Shown here: piece by piece, positions 23,685-33,170 of the stretch
Numbering within the stretch: the stretch's first letter is position 1
Layout of the letters: each line of letters starts with the position of its first letter
Assembly (NCBI GenBank): GCA_021821365.1
Contig: JAKACN010000020.1
Location: forward strand, 1-36,011
Direction: 5' to 3'
Length of the DNA stretch: 36,011 nt
Origin: Pseudomonadota bacterium
GTDB taxonomy: Bacteria > Pseudomonadota > Gammaproteobacteria > Burkholderiales > Burkholderiaceae_D
Notes under the pieces: model-generated
What the model was told of the DNA's origin: nothing
Databases searched by the model: none
The model's input: the letters and a program-made list of their open reading frames with translations, nothing else
Program-made: the position numbers and the translations under genes

Positions 23685-25283
23685 TCAGAAACCGACCGCC
23701 TGCCCGTCGCGCCGCGGGTCGCTGGCGGCGATATAGCCGTCCGCCGTTTTCCAGATGAACTGGCCAGCGCCGAAATCCATGTAACTGTCGGTAATGATTT
23801 CCACGCGGTGCCCGCGCGCCGCGAGCTCCTCGCAGACATCCTGCGGCATGGTGTGTTCGACGTCGACCGACAGGCCGCTCTTCACCTTCCAGCGCGGCGC
23901 GTCGCAAGCGGCCTGTGGCTGCTGCCCGTAGGCAAGCATGCGCACCAGCGTCTGCAGATGACCCTGCGGCTGCATGTTGCCGCCCATGACGCCGAAGCTC
24001 ATCAGCGGTTCGTCTTCCTTCGTCAGGAAGCCGGGGATGATGGTATGGAAGGGCCGTTTGCCCGGCGCGACGCAGTTTGGATGCTTCGGATCGGTGCTGA
24101 ACCCGAAACCGCGGTTCTGCATGCTGATGCCGGTCTCCGGCACCACCACGCCGGAGCCGAAGCCCATGTAATTGGACTGGATGAAGCTCACCATCGTGCC
24201 GTCCTCATCGGCCGTGGAGAGATAGACGGTGCCGCCCTTGGGCGGCGTGCCGTGCTTGAAGTCGCCGGCATGGCGCATGTCGATCATTTTCGCGCGCTCG
24301 GCGAGGTAGGCGTCGTTCAGCAGGTCGTCCACGCCGACTTTCGTCATCGCGTGCCCGTCGGCTACCCAGCGGTACGTGTCGGCAAAAGCGAGCTTCATCG
24401 CTTCGATCAGCAGATGATGGCTGTCGGCGGAATCGACCGGATAGCGCGTGATGTCGAGCTTGTCGACGATGCCGAGTGCGATCAGCGCCGCGATGCCTTG
24501 CCCGTTCGGCGGAATCTCGTGCAGCGTATGGCCGGCATAATCCTTGCGGATCGGCGTCACCCACTCGGGCCGATAGCCGTCGAGATCGTCGAGGGTCAGC
24601 GCGCCGCCGTTCGCATGCGCGTGCTGCACCATGGCTTCCGCCAGTTCGCCGCGATAGAAGGCTTCGCCGTGCGTTTCCGCGATGCGCGTCAGCGTGTGCG
24701 CCGCATCCGGGAAATGGAAGAGTTCACCGACTTTCGGCGCGCGCCGGCGCGGCATGAAGGCGCGCGCGAACCCCGGCTGGTCCTTCAGCAGGGGCAGCGC
24801 CGCCGCCCATTTGTGCTGCACGATGGGCGACACCATGTAACCGCGTTCGGCAAGCTCGACGGCAGGTTCGAACAGATCGGTGAAGGGCAGCTTGCCGAAA
24901 CGTTCCGACAACTCCACCCACGCCGCCACCATGCCCGGCACCGTCACCGAGTCCCAGCCGCGCTGCGGGATCTTGCCGCCGTGCTTGCGTGCAAAATAGG
25001 CTGGCGTCCACGCCGCGGGCGCGGGGCCGGAGGCATTCAGGCCGTGCAGCTCCTGGCCGTCCCACAACTGCGCAAAGGCGTCGCCGCCGAGCCCGCAGGC
25101 AACCGGTTCCACGATGGTGAGCGCGGCTGCTGCCGCAATCGCCGCATCGACCGCATTGCCGCCTTGCAGCATCATGCGCAACCCAGCCTGGGCGGCGAGC
25201 GGATGGGAAGTTGCCACGACATTGCGAGCAAACAGGGGAACGCGTACGCTCGGGTAGGGGTTGGCCCATTTGAAGGTCGTCAT
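23685..25283 (-). CDS. Gamma-glutamyltransferase family protein
   Basis: 532 residues, Ntn-hydrolase that makes itself active by cleaving before a Thr and then moves or hydrolyses gamma-glutamyl groups (glutathione and similar). The large part shows GGNAVDAAIAAAAALTIVEP (41-60), GLGGDAFA, and PPNGQGIAALIAL (258-270); the autocleavage Thr is T352 in PKGGTVYLSTAD, followed by DGTMVSFIQSNYMGFGSGVVVP and VMGGNMQPQGHLQ. No signal peptide is visible, so unlike classic periplasmic Ggt it appears cytoplasmic, as in the YwrD-like branch. It stands alone, divergent from the tldD gene. Confidence 0.92.
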   Translation of the reverse strand: MTTFKWANPYPSVRVPLFARNVVATSHPLAAQAGLRMMLQGGNAVDAAIAAAAALTIVEPVACGLGGDAFAQLWDGQELHGLNASGPAPAAWTPAYFARKHGGKIPQRGWDSVTVPGMVAAWVELSERFGKLPFTDLFEPAVELAERGYMVSPIVQHKWAAALPLLKDQPGFARAFMPRRRAPKVGELFHFPDAAHTLTRIAETHGEAFYRGELAEAMVQHAHANGGALTLDDLDGYRPEWVTPIRKDYAGHTLHEIPPNGQGIAALIALGIVDKLDITRYPVDSADSHHLLIEAMKLAFADTYRWVADGHAMTKVGVDDLLNDAYLAERAKMIDMRHAGDFKHGTPPKGGTVYLSTADEDGTMVSFIQSNYMGFGSGVVVPETGISMQNRGFGFSTDPKHPNCVAPGKRPFHTIIPGFLTKEDEPLMSFGVMGGNMQPQGHLQTLVRMLAYGQQPQAACDAPRWKVKSGLSVDVEHTMPQDVCEELAARGHRVEIITDSYMDFGAGQFIWKTADGYIAASDPRRDGQAVGF

Positions 25284-25510
25284 GGCGGCTTGCTTTCAAT
25301 GGAGGTTGACAGGCAACGCAATGCAGCCGAGGTATTTTACGTGTCAAACTTGCATGCGGCATTGATTTCTTTAATGAAAATGGTGCGTGGGCAAGGCGGC
25401 ACTAATTGCTTTCATGGCTATATCTTCACGTAAAAATGCCGTACATAAACGAACCACGCGCGCGGCGTGCGGTCATTGTTTGATCTGTTGTTGATTTCAA
25501 GAGGTGAACC

Positions 25511-26950
25511 TTGCCGGATTCGATCCGCAACCTGTTTCGGCGCCTCGCGCCCGCAGTCGATTTCTGTTCGCTGCGCACGGTGGAAGAGTGCAGCGAACAA
25601 CTGATGGTGCGCCAGGACGTGCTGCAACCGCTGACGACGCGCATCGACCGCGGCGCGATGGTGACTGTCGTGCATCGGGGCGGTTACGGCTACGCCGCGA
25701 CCAGCGACCTGAGTGGCGCCGGTCTGAAGGACGCGCTTGATCGCGCGCGCCGCTGGGCCGAGGCGAGCGCCGGGCGTTCGGTCGTCGACTATTCGCGCAT
25801 CGTGATGCCGACGCCGCAAGGACGTTACGCCGGTCCCGGGGTACAGGGCGACGACGCGCTCTCGCGCAGGGACCTGATCGATCTGCTGATGCGCGAATCG
25901 CAGGCCTGCCGCATCGACGGCCGCATCGTCGACTGGCACGCATCGCTCTGGCGCGTGACGACGTCGCAGCGCTACCTGACCGCCGATGGCGCCGATGCTG
26001 CGCAGGAATTCCGTTTTGTCGTGCCCAACCTGCAGGTCACCGCGCACGACGGTGCCGACACGCAGACCCGCAGCCTGGGCGGTCAGTACAACGGCTACTG
26101 CCGGCAGGGTGGGCTGGAAATCCTCGAACACGCGCGCTTCAACGGCGCAGGCAGGCGAGTCGCCGAACAGGCGCTGGAATTGCTCGCAGCGCCGAATTGT
26201 CCGAGTGACACGATGGACCTGCTGCTGATGCCGGAGCAGATGATGCTGCAGATCCACGAGTCGATCGGCCATCCGCTCGAACTCGACCGCATCCTCGGCG
26301 ACGAGCGCAATTTCGCCGGCACCAGCTTCGTCACCCTCGACATGTTCGGCCACTATCGCTACGGCTCGGCGTTGCTGAACGTGACCTATGACCCCGAGCG
26401 GACGGAGCAGTATGCAAGCTACCGCTGGGACGACGAAGGCAGCATCGCCGAACGCGCCTGCCTCATCTGCAACGGCATCCTCGAGCGTCCGCTCGGCGGC
26501 GTCGTCTCGCAGGCGCGCGCCGGCCTGCAGGGTGTGGCCAATGCGCGCGCCTGCAGCTGGAACCGCCCGCCGATCGATCGCATGGCCAACCTGAACATCG
26601 AGCCGGGCACTTCCAGCCTCGACGACATGGTCCGCTCCGTCGAACGCGGCGTGCTGATGGACACCAACGTATCATGGTCCATCGACGATTCGCGCAACAA
26701 GTTCCAGTTCGGCTGCGAATTTGGTCGTCTCATCGAAAACGGCGAGCTCAAAGGCGTCGTGAAGAATCCGAATTACCGCGGCACGTCGGCCACTTTCTGG
26801 CGCGCGTTGAAAGCCGTCGGCGACCTCAGCACCTTCAGCGTGATGGGCACGCCTTTCTGCGGCAAGGGCGAACCGTCGCAGGTGGTTCGTGTCGGCCATG
26901 CCTCGCCCGCCTGCCTGTTCGGCGATGTCGACGTGTTCGGAGGCGAATGA
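25511..26950 (+). CDS. tldD: TldD-family metalloprotease subunit
   Basis: 479 residues. The zinc motif HESIGHPLELDRIL (around residue 248) is the H-E-x3-H-x4-D-type signature of TldD, with the later conserved NLNIEPGTSSLDDM and GVLMDTNVSWSIDDSRNKFQFGCEFG blocks. TldD and TldE form a cylinder that degrades unfolded peptides and can trim ribosomal peptide precursors. The start is TTG at 25511 with GAGGTG six bases ahead; no ATG or GTG is suitably placed in frame. The following gene encodes the TldE/PmbA-type partner and overlaps by 4 bp, as expected for an obligate heterodimer. Compared with the core tldD this is a somewhat divergent version, so it may be a second, specialised pair. Confidence 0.85.
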   Translation: MPDSIRNLFRRLAPAVDFCSLRTVEECSEQLMVRQDVLQPLTTRIDRGAMVTVVHRGGYGYAATSDLSGAGLKDALDRARRWAEASAGRSVVDYSRIVMPTPQGRYAGPGVQGDDALSRRDLIDLLMRESQACRIDGRIVDWHASLWRVTTSQRYLTADGADAAQEFRFVVPNLQVTAHDGADTQTRSLGGQYNGYCRQGGLEILEHARFNGAGRRVAEQALELLAAPNCPSDTMDLLLMPEQMMLQIHESIGHPLELDRILGDERNFAGTSFVTLDMFGHYRYGSALLNVTYDPERTEQYASYRWDDEGSIAERACLICNGILERPLGGVVSQARAGLQGVANARACSWNRPPIDRMANLNIEPGTSSLDDMVRSVERGVLMDTNVSWSIDDSRNKFQFGCEFGRLIENGELKGVVKNPNYRGTSATFWRALKAVGDLSTFSVMGTPFCGKGEPSQVVRVGHASPACLFGDVDVFGGE

Positions 26951-28272
26951 TGCAAGCGTATTTTGACGAAGCCGCCGCCTTCCTCGGCACCTGCCTGCGC
27001 GGCAATGAACAATACAAGTGCTGGCTCTCGGCGGAAGAATCGGATTTCGTGCGCTTCAACCGCAGCGCGATCCGGCAACCCGGCCATGTGCGGCAGATTC
27101 ACCTGTCGCTCAGCCTCATCGATGGCATGCGGCATGCGAAATTCGCCATCACGCTGGCGGGGAATATGCATGCCGACCGTGCGCAACTCGCCGATGCCGT
27201 GAACCGGCTGCGCGAACAATTGCGCGACCTGCCGGAAGACCCGCACCTGCTGTATGCCACCGAAGTGCAATCGACGCAGCACGTCGTCGCGTCGCGCCTG
27301 CCGGAAAGCGGCACCATCGTCGATGAAGTGCTTGCCGTGGCGCAGGGGCACGACCTCGTGGGCATCCTCGCCGCGGGTCCCGTCTATCGCGGCTTCGCGA
27401 ATTCCTTCGGACAGCGCAACTGGCACGAGACGGCAAGTTTCAATCTCGACTGGAGCCTGTACCACGACGGCGACAAGGCGGTAAAAACCACCTATGCGGG
27501 ATTCGACTGGGACAACGCCGCCTTCACGGCGAAGTTCGGCAATGCGGCCGAACAGCTCGAACTCCTGCAGCGCGAGCCGGTCAGCATCCTGCCGGGGGAA
27601 TACCGCGCCTGTCTCACGCCGACGGCGCTCGGCGAGGTGATCGGCATGCTGAACTGGGACGGCGTGTCGGAGAAGGCATTGCGCACGCGCCAGAGCCCGT
27701 TGCGTCGCATGCGCGATGAAGGCGTGCGGTTGCATGAGGCAGTGAATCTGGTGGAAGACACGGCGAACGGCCTGGCACCGGCATTCCAGGCTGACGGCTT
27801 CATCAAGCCGGATCGCGTGGTGCTGCTTGACCATGGCGGACTCGCCGGCAGCCTGGTCTCGCCGCGCACCGCGAAGGAATACGGCATCGAAGCCAATGGC
27901 GCGGACGGCAGCGAAACCGCTTCCTCGCTCAGCCTCGCCGGGGGCGAATTGCCGATGTCGCGCGTACTCGACGAGCTCGATACGGGCGTGTTCGTCAGCA
28001 ATCTCTGGTACCTGAATTTTTCGGATCGCGCCAATTGCCGCCTGACCGGCATGACCCGCTTCGCCACCTTCTGGGTGGAAGGCGGCCGGATCAAGGCGCC
28101 GCTGAACGTGATGCGCTTCGACGATTCGCTGTTCCGCCTGCTCGGCGACAAGCTGCTGGGGCTGACGCGCGAAAGGGAATTGCTGATCGACAGCGATACC
28201 TATGGACAGCGCAGCACGGCAAGTTCCATGCTGCCGGGTGCGCTGGTGAAAGACCTGAGCTTCGTTCTGTAG
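26947..28272 (+). CDS. TldE/PmbA-like protease partner subunit
   Basis: 441 residues from ATG 26947, which overlaps the tldD stop (ATGA); the frame is open further back inside tldD but that part is out-of-frame tldD sequence. It shares the TldD/PmbA fold but lacks the H-E-x3-H zinc motif, as TldE does. Recognisable blocks: GGLAGSLVSPRTAKEYGIEANG and the C-terminal GVFVSNLWYLNFSDR, NCRLTGMTRFATFWVEGG. Its role is to complete the proteolytic chamber with TldD. No other genes follow in this operon; the next gene converges. Confidence 0.87.
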   Translation: MMQAYFDEAAAFLGTCLRGNEQYKCWLSAEESDFVRFNRSAIRQPGHVRQIHLSLSLIDGMRHAKFAITLAGNMHADRAQLADAVNRLREQLRDLPEDPHLLYATEVQSTQHVVASRLPESGTIVDEVLAVAQGHDLVGILAAGPVYRGFANSFGQRNWHETASFNLDWSLYHDGDKAVKTTYAGFDWDNAAFTAKFGNAAEQLELLQREPVSILPGEYRACLTPTALGEVIGMLNWDGVSEKALRTRQSPLRRMRDEGVRLHEAVNLVEDTANGLAPAFQADGFIKPDRVVLLDHGGLAGSLVSPRTAKEYGIEANGADGSETASSLSLAGGELPMSRVLDELDTGVFVSNLWYLNFSDRANCRLTGMTRFATFWVEGGRIKAPLNVMRFDDSLFRLLGDKLLGLTRERELLIDSDTYGQRSTASSMLPGALVKDLSFVL

Positions 28273-28296
28273 ACCGGCAAGCCCAGGTCAGGCACC

Positions 28297-29535
28297 TCAG
28301 ATCACGCCTTTTTCCCGCAAGGCCGTGATCTGTTCCTCGTTCTGCCCGAGCACATCGCGCAGGATCTCCTGCGTGTGCTGGCCCAGCATCGGCGGCGGCA
28401 TGTCGTAGCCCGGCGGCGTCTGTGACATCTTGATCGGGCTGCCGACCAGCTTCACGTCCCCGCCCGTCGGATGCGGCAGGTCGACGCGCATGCCGCGCGA
28501 CTGCACCTGCGGATTCTCGAACACTTCGTCCAGGTTGTTGATCGGCCCGCAGGGCACGCCGGCCGCTTCCAGCGCATCGATCCATTGCTGCTTGGTCTTT
28601 GTCTTCACCATCTCCGCGAGGATCGGCACCAGCGTGTCGCGATGCCGCACCCGCATCGGATTGGTGGCGAAGCGTTCGTCGAGCGCAAGTTCCGGACGGC
28701 CGCCGGCTTCCACGAAACGGCGGTACTGGCCGTCATTGCCGACCGCGACGATGATGTGCCCGTCGGCAGTGGGGAAGGTCTGGTAGGGCACGATATTCGG
28801 ATGCGCGTTGCCCCAGCGTTTCGGCGGATTGCCGCTGGCGAGGTAATTGGTATTCATGTTGGCCAGCATGGCGACCTGCACGTCGAGCAGCGCCATGTCG
28901 ATGTACTGGCCTTCGCCGGTGCGGTCGCGATGCGTCAGCGCGGACAGCACGGCGATCGTGGCATACATGCCGGTCATCAGGTCGGCGATCGCGACACCGG
29001 CCTTCTGCGGGCCGCCGCCGGGCAGGTCGTCGCGCTCGCCGGTGATCGACATGAAGCCGCCCATGCCCTGGATGATGAAATCGTAGCCGGGCCGCTGCGC
29101 ATACGGACCATCCTGCCCGAAGCCGGTGATCGAGCAGTACACGATGTCGGACTTCTCGCGCTTGAGCGAATCGTAGTCGAGACCGTACTTCTTCAATTGC
29201 CCGACCTTGTAGTTCTCCAGCACCACGTCGGCCTGGCGCGCCAGCCGGCGCACGACCTCCTGCCCTTCCGGGCTGGCGATGTCGATGGTGATCGAGCGCT
29301 TGCCGCGATTGGCCGCGAGATAGTAGGCCGCCTCGCTGGTGTCGCGGCCTTCCGCATCCTTCAGGTAGGGTGGCCCCCAGTGGCGGGTGTCGTCGCCAGC
29401 GCCGGGTCGCTCGACCTTGATGACGTCGGCGCCCATGTCCGCCAGGTTTTGCGCGCACCACGGTCCCGCCAGCACGCGGGTCAGATCAAGTACGCGAATA
29501 TGTCCAAGTGCCTTCTTCAGTGACGAACCAGCCAT
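28297..29535 (-). CDS. CaiB/BaiF class III acyl-CoA transferase
   Basis: 412 residues, transfers CoA between carboxylic acids by an Asp-bound mixed anhydride. N-terminal IRVLDLTRVLAGPWCAQNLADMGADVIKVE is standard; the catalytic Asp is D185 in VAIADLMTGMYA; FGQDGPYAQRPGYDFIIQGMGG and GEGQYIDMALLDVQVAML are also family blocks. Typical of formyl-CoA:oxalate or succinyl-CoA-type transferases, but the substrate pair cannot be told from sequence. Its start lies 19 bp inside the end of the upstream GGDEF-EAL gene, so the two are co-transcribed; there is no strong ribosome site, so its translation may depend on that of the upstream gene. Confidence 0.92.
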   Translation of the reverse strand: MAGSSLKKALGHIRVLDLTRVLAGPWCAQNLADMGADVIKVERPGAGDDTRHWGPPYLKDAEGRDTSEAAYYLAANRGKRSITIDIASPEGQEVVRRLARQADVVLENYKVGQLKKYGLDYDSLKREKSDIVYCSITGFGQDGPYAQRPGYDFIIQGMGGFMSITGERDDLPGGGPQKAGVAIADLMTGMYATIAVLSALTHRDRTGEGQYIDMALLDVQVAMLANMNTNYLASGNPPKRWGNAHPNIVPYQTFPTADGHIIVAVGNDGQYRRFVEAGGRPELALDERFATNPMRVRHRDTLVPILAEMVKTKTKQQWIDALEAAGVPCGPINNLDEVFENPQVQSRGMRVDLPHPTGGDVKLVGSPIKMSQTPPGYDMPPPMLGQHTQEILRDVLGQNEEQITALREKGVI

Positions 29536-32189
29536 GTTTCGAATTGTTCTGCAGTCAACGGTTGAGTATAGAAAAATCCCTGCGCGCTATGACAGCCGTG
29601 CTCGCGCAGGTAGGCGATCTGCTGCGGCGTCTCGACGCCTTCGGCCACCACGTCCAGCCCGAGCGGCTGCGCCATCGAAATGATGGCTTCCGTGACGGCG
29701 CGGTCGTCTCCCTCGGCCGGCAGGCCGCGGACGAGACTGCTGTCGATTTTAACCTTACGCACCGGATAGCGCCGGAGGTAGGCCAAATTCGAGTAGCCGG
29801 TGCCGAAATCGTCGATGCTCAACCTGATTTGCATGTCGCCCGCGCTGCTCAACATGGAAGATGCCATCGTGTTGTGCTGCATGGCCGTGCTCTCCTTGAT
29901 CTCCCATTCGAGGCGCTCGCCGGTGACGCCCGTTCTGTCGAGGGCATCTTCCAGCACCGGCAACAGCGCGCGATCCATCAACTGGCTGGCCGAGAGGTTG
30001 ATGGCGAGCGTGATCTCGTCCAGCCCGCGCGCGAGCCAGGCATTCAATTGCTCGCAGGCGTCGTTCATCACCCAGGTGCTGATGTCGTGAATCAGGCCGG
30101 CCTGCTCGGCGACCGGCAGGAAATGCGCGGGCAGCAGTATCCCGTGCTGCGGGTGCCGCCAGCGCAGCAGGGCCTCGACGCAGCGCACCTTGCCGGTGCG
30201 CAGGTCGACCTGCGGATGGTAGAAGTGCTGCAGTTCGCCTTCCTCGATCGCGCGCCGCAATTCATGCTCCAGCGCGCTGCGATTGGGCGCTATCTCGCGC
30301 AGGCGTGGCGCGAACATCTGGTACTGGTCGCGGCCGGCGGATTTTGCATGGTACATCGCGATGTCCGCTTTCTTCATCAGGGTATCGATGTCGGTGCCGT
30401 CGGCGGGATAGAGCGCGATGCCGACGCTGGCGGACATCCGCAGCTCGTTGCCCTGCAGGGAGAACGGGCCGCGCATGGTATCGACGATCTGCATCGCGAT
30501 GTCGTCGGCGATGCGCATGTCGGTCAGGTTGCGGGCAAGCAGCATGAATTCGTCCCCGCCCAGCCGCACCAGGATGTCGTTCTTGCGCACGACGTTCTTC
30601 AGACGCATTGCGGCTGCCTTGAGGAGTTCGTCGCCCAGCGCGTGTCCGAGCGAATCATTGACGTTCTTGAAGCCGTCGATGTCGATGAAAAACGCCGCCA
30701 GCGCATTCGCGCTGCCCGCCACTTTCGGGAAGAAATCCGCCGCCTGGTCGAACAGGTAATGCCGGTTGGGCAGCCCGGTCAGGCTGTCGTGGTGGGCGAG
30801 ATGCCGCAACTGCGCTTCCGCCTTGCCGCGCGCCACTTCGCTGAAAATCAGGGAGATCAGGCCCGCGACGTTGTTGGCGAATTCGGCTTCATCCTTGCGC
30901 CATTGGCGGGCCTGCCGGAGATGGTCCAGGATGAGCACGCCGCTGACCTTGTCGCCGTGCCGCACGGGCACCAGTATGGTCGCCTTGATCGCGTCGGAAT
31001 GAAAGTATTCGCAATAGATGGCGGCGCGCGGATCCTGGTCCACGTCGGCGATCACCAGTTGCCGCTCGTTGCGCACGACCCGCTGCACCATGGCATTGAA
31101 ACTTTCCGCCAGGGGAGGAGAGGGCGTTTCATCGACGTAGTTCTGCCGGATATCGTCATACGCCATCAGGCAGCGCGGTGTTGCGGCGTCGCCGCTCACT
31201 TCCCAATACGCGCAGCGATGCGCGCCAAGTGCCTTGGCGGATGCCTTCAGGATGACCATCAGTGCCGACGCCTGGTTGGCATGCGGCCGCTGGGCCATGC
31301 GGAACAGGCGATTGAGGTAATGCAGCATGCGCTTCCTGTCCGCGGTGGCCTGTTGCTGCCGCCGGACCTGTTCGGTGGTGTCGCGCGCGTTGAACAGGAT
31401 GCCGCCAACGTTCTCGTTTTCCTGCAGGTTGCGCGCGTGGCCGGCGAGATACCGCCACGGACCGTCGCCCTGCCTGATCCGGAAGGTGAACGGCACCAGT
31501 GCCGTCGACTCCGAGGTGGAAACCTTTGCCATGGTGGCGTCCAGTCGCCGCCGGTCGTCAGGATGCACCATGTCGCGCAGCGACTTGCCGGGCTGGCCGG
31601 CGATGGCGCCGAATGCGGGGTTGGTGAAGACAAGCCCGGTTTCCCTGTCGCTCACGAACACCATGTCCGGCAGCGCTTCGACGATGGAACGCAGGTATCC
31701 GGGCTCTTCGGCGCCGGCAAAGGTGCCGGCATTTTTTAACGGCTTCAACACCCAGATCGTGCAGCCCGCATCGGTCAGGGTATCGATGCGATTTTCGATC
31801 AGTTGGAAACCCAGCGGAGATCCGCTTTTGCCGAGCAGGGTGATCGCCGCGCCGTCGGCCGGGATGCGCTGCTCGCCGGGATGCGAAACATCATTGCCGG
31901 CCGGGAACAGCGATTCAAGCGGCCGCCCCGCGAGTTCGCCTTCCTCGTAGCCGAGCTGCTGCGCGAGCTGCGCATTCAGATGGATGATGGTTCCTTCGCG
32001 CACGAACAGCAGCCCCGTGTCCGCGCCGCCAAGCAGATCGGAAAGCGCATGCCATTCCTCGGGGAAAATAAATGTCGCCGTGTCGAAAGGCGCGGGATAA
32101 GAGGGCGCGGCTAAGGGCGCGGCTTGCGCGGGCGCGGGACGAGGGCGGTCTGATTGCATGGGCGCGCATGGCGGCGGCTCTGCCTTCAC
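29517..32189 (-). CDS. PAS-PAS-GAF-GGDEF-EAL cyclic-di-GMP enzyme
   Basis: 890 residues, no membrane helix. PAS-like segments at about 48-150 and 165-275, GAF at about 300-450, GGDEF at about 460-625, EAL at about 635-890. The cyclase motif GGDEF (544-548) is intact and is preceded by the inhibitory site R535-K-N-D538 at the standard five-residue spacing. The EAL half keeps E672 in VEALLRW, NLSASQL, IDDFGTGYSNL, KIDSSLV and AEGVET; ELTES is altered to EIKES. Both activities are therefore plausible. The GTG at 32189 is uncertain; ATG 32159 would shorten it by ten residues in a Pro/Ala-rich lead. The 3' end overlaps the CoA-transferase gene by 19 bp. Confidence 0.92.
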   Translation of the reverse strand: MKAEPPPCAPMQSDRPRPAPAQAAPLAAPSYPAPFDTATFIFPEEWHALSDLLGGADTGLLFVREGTIIHLNAQLAQQLGYEEGELAGRPLESLFPAGNDVSHPGEQRIPADGAAITLLGKSGSPLGFQLIENRIDTLTDAGCTIWVLKPLKNAGTFAGAEEPGYLRSIVEALPDMVFVSDRETGLVFTNPAFGAIAGQPGKSLRDMVHPDDRRRLDATMAKVSTSESTALVPFTFRIRQGDGPWRYLAGHARNLQENENVGGILFNARDTTEQVRRQQQATADRKRMLHYLNRLFRMAQRPHANQASALMVILKASAKALGAHRCAYWEVSGDAATPRCLMAYDDIRQNYVDETPSPPLAESFNAMVQRVVRNERQLVIADVDQDPRAAIYCEYFHSDAIKATILVPVRHGDKVSGVLILDHLRQARQWRKDEAEFANNVAGLISLIFSEVARGKAEAQLRHLAHHDSLTGLPNRHYLFDQAADFFPKVAGSANALAAFFIDIDGFKNVNDSLGHALGDELLKAAAMRLKNVVRKNDILVRLGGDEFMLLARNLTDMRIADDIAMQIVDTMRGPFSLQGNELRMSASVGIALYPADGTDIDTLMKKADIAMYHAKSAGRDQYQMFAPRLREIAPNRSALEHELRRAIEEGELQHFYHPQVDLRTGKVRCVEALLRWRHPQHGILLPAHFLPVAEQAGLIHDISTWVMNDACEQLNAWLARGLDEITLAINLSASQLMDRALLPVLEDALDRTGVTGERLEWEIKESTAMQHNTMASSMLSSAGDMQIRLSIDDFGTGYSNLAYLRRYPVRKVKIDSSLVRGLPAEGDDRAVTEAIISMAQPLGLDVVAEGVETPQQIAYLREHGCHSAQGFFYTQPLTAEQFETWLVRH

Positions 32190-32283
32190 CCGGCGCGGCG
32201 CAGGCCAAACCGTTTCGCCTTTGATTAACGATTGGCATTAGACTACGTATCGTTCAGGATCATTCCAAGAGAAAGATCAAATC

Positions 32284-33054
32284 ATGTGGATTTATCCGAA
32301 GATCATTGCGCATCGCGGCGGCGGAACGCTCGCCCCCGAGAACACGCTGGCGGGTATCCGCTGCGGCCTTGCGCACGGATTTCATGCCGTCGAGTTCGAC
32401 GTCATGCTATCCGCCGACCGCATTCCGGTCCTGATGCATGATCCGCAGTTCGGCCGTACCGTGCGCGGCGCGGGTAGCGTCAGCGAAACCACGGCGCGGC
32501 AGCTTGCGGCAATGGATGCCGGCGCATGGCGCGACGCGAGGTTTGCCGGCGAGCCGGTGCCCATGTATGAAGACGTGATGAATTTCTGCAAGTCAAGCAA
32601 CATCTGGATGAACGTCGAGATCAAGCCGGCACCCGGCTTTGACGCGGAAACCGGGCGTGTGGTTGCCGAACGAACCCGCCATCTGTTCTCCGGGGAGATC
32701 GCGGCCCGTGTGCGCCGCATCGATGATGCGACAGTGCCGCTCTTTTCCTCCTTTTCGTTCGATGCGCTGATGGCGGCCAGAGCGGCGGCGCCGGAAATTC
32801 CGCGCGGTTACCTGGTCGATGTCGTGCCGGCGGATTGGCGGGAACAATTGCGCGCACTGGACGCCGTCGCGCTGCACACTAACCACAAGAACCTGACGCC
32901 CCGCCTTGCGGGCGAGATCCGTCAGGAAGGCTACGGGCTGTTTTGCTATACGGTCAACACGCCCGAGAGGGCACGCGAAATCCTGCAGTGGGGCGTCGAT
33001 GCCTTCTGCACCGACCGCATCGACCTGATCGGACCCGATTTCGCAGGAACCTGA
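32284..33054 (+). CDS. ugpQ: Glycerophosphodiester phosphodiesterase (UgpQ-like)
   Basis: 256 residues, a GDPD-type TIM barrel that splits glycerophosphodiesters to glycerol-3-phosphate and an alcohol. Catalytic His and Arg H10-R11 in AHRGGG, APENT (18-21), metal ligands E37 and D39 in VEFDVMLSAD, and H52 in LMHDP are in place; WMNVEIKPAPG holds the later Glu, and YCYTVNTPE-type FCYTVNTPERARE and GVDAFCTDRIDL end the barrel. No signal peptide, so it is the cytoplasmic UgpQ form. It stands alone with no ugp transport genes next to it. Confidence 0.93.
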   Translation: MWIYPKIIAHRGGGTLAPENTLAGIRCGLAHGFHAVEFDVMLSADRIPVLMHDPQFGRTVRGAGSVSETTARQLAAMDAGAWRDARFAGEPVPMYEDVMNFCKSSNIWMNVEIKPAPGFDAETGRVVAERTRHLFSGEIAARVRRIDDATVPLFSSFSFDALMAARAAAPEIPRGYLVDVVPADWREQLRALDAVALHTNHKNLTPRLAGEIRQEGYGLFCYTVNTPERAREILQWGVDAFCTDRIDLIGPDFAGT

Positions 33055-33115
33055 GCGGCTTACGCCTCGTTACAAAGCTTACAGATCGCCTGTCGTCGCC
33101 TTCGGCTTCGCTGTC

Positions 33116-33156
33116 GTTGAAGGCAGCATGGGAATGTCGCCCATGACCTCTTCAAC
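33116..33156. promoter_or_regulatory. Nested two-stage hairpin just before the ribosome site of the next gene
   Basis: GTTGAAG (33116-33122) pairs with CTTCAAC (33150-33156), and inside CATGGG (33127-33132) pairs with CCCATG (33140-33145); the spacers GCAG and ACCT are each four bases. The whole is 41 nt and ends right at the Shine-Dalgarno region GAAAGGAAAG of the 33171 gene. There is no U-run, so it is more likely a leader structure affecting translation or RNA stability than a terminator of ugpQ. Confidence 0.5.
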
Positions 33157-33170
33157 GAAAGGAAAGCATC

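Noticed and set aside
23154-25433. 759-codon open frame on the plus strand
   Set aside because: Lies across three real minus-strand genes (2TM, DUF2306, gamma-glutamyltransferase), whose motifs are clear.
29508-31739. 743-codon open frame on the plus strand
   Set aside because: Opposite the PAS-GAF-GGDEF-EAL gene; no recognisable domain, composition of a shadow.
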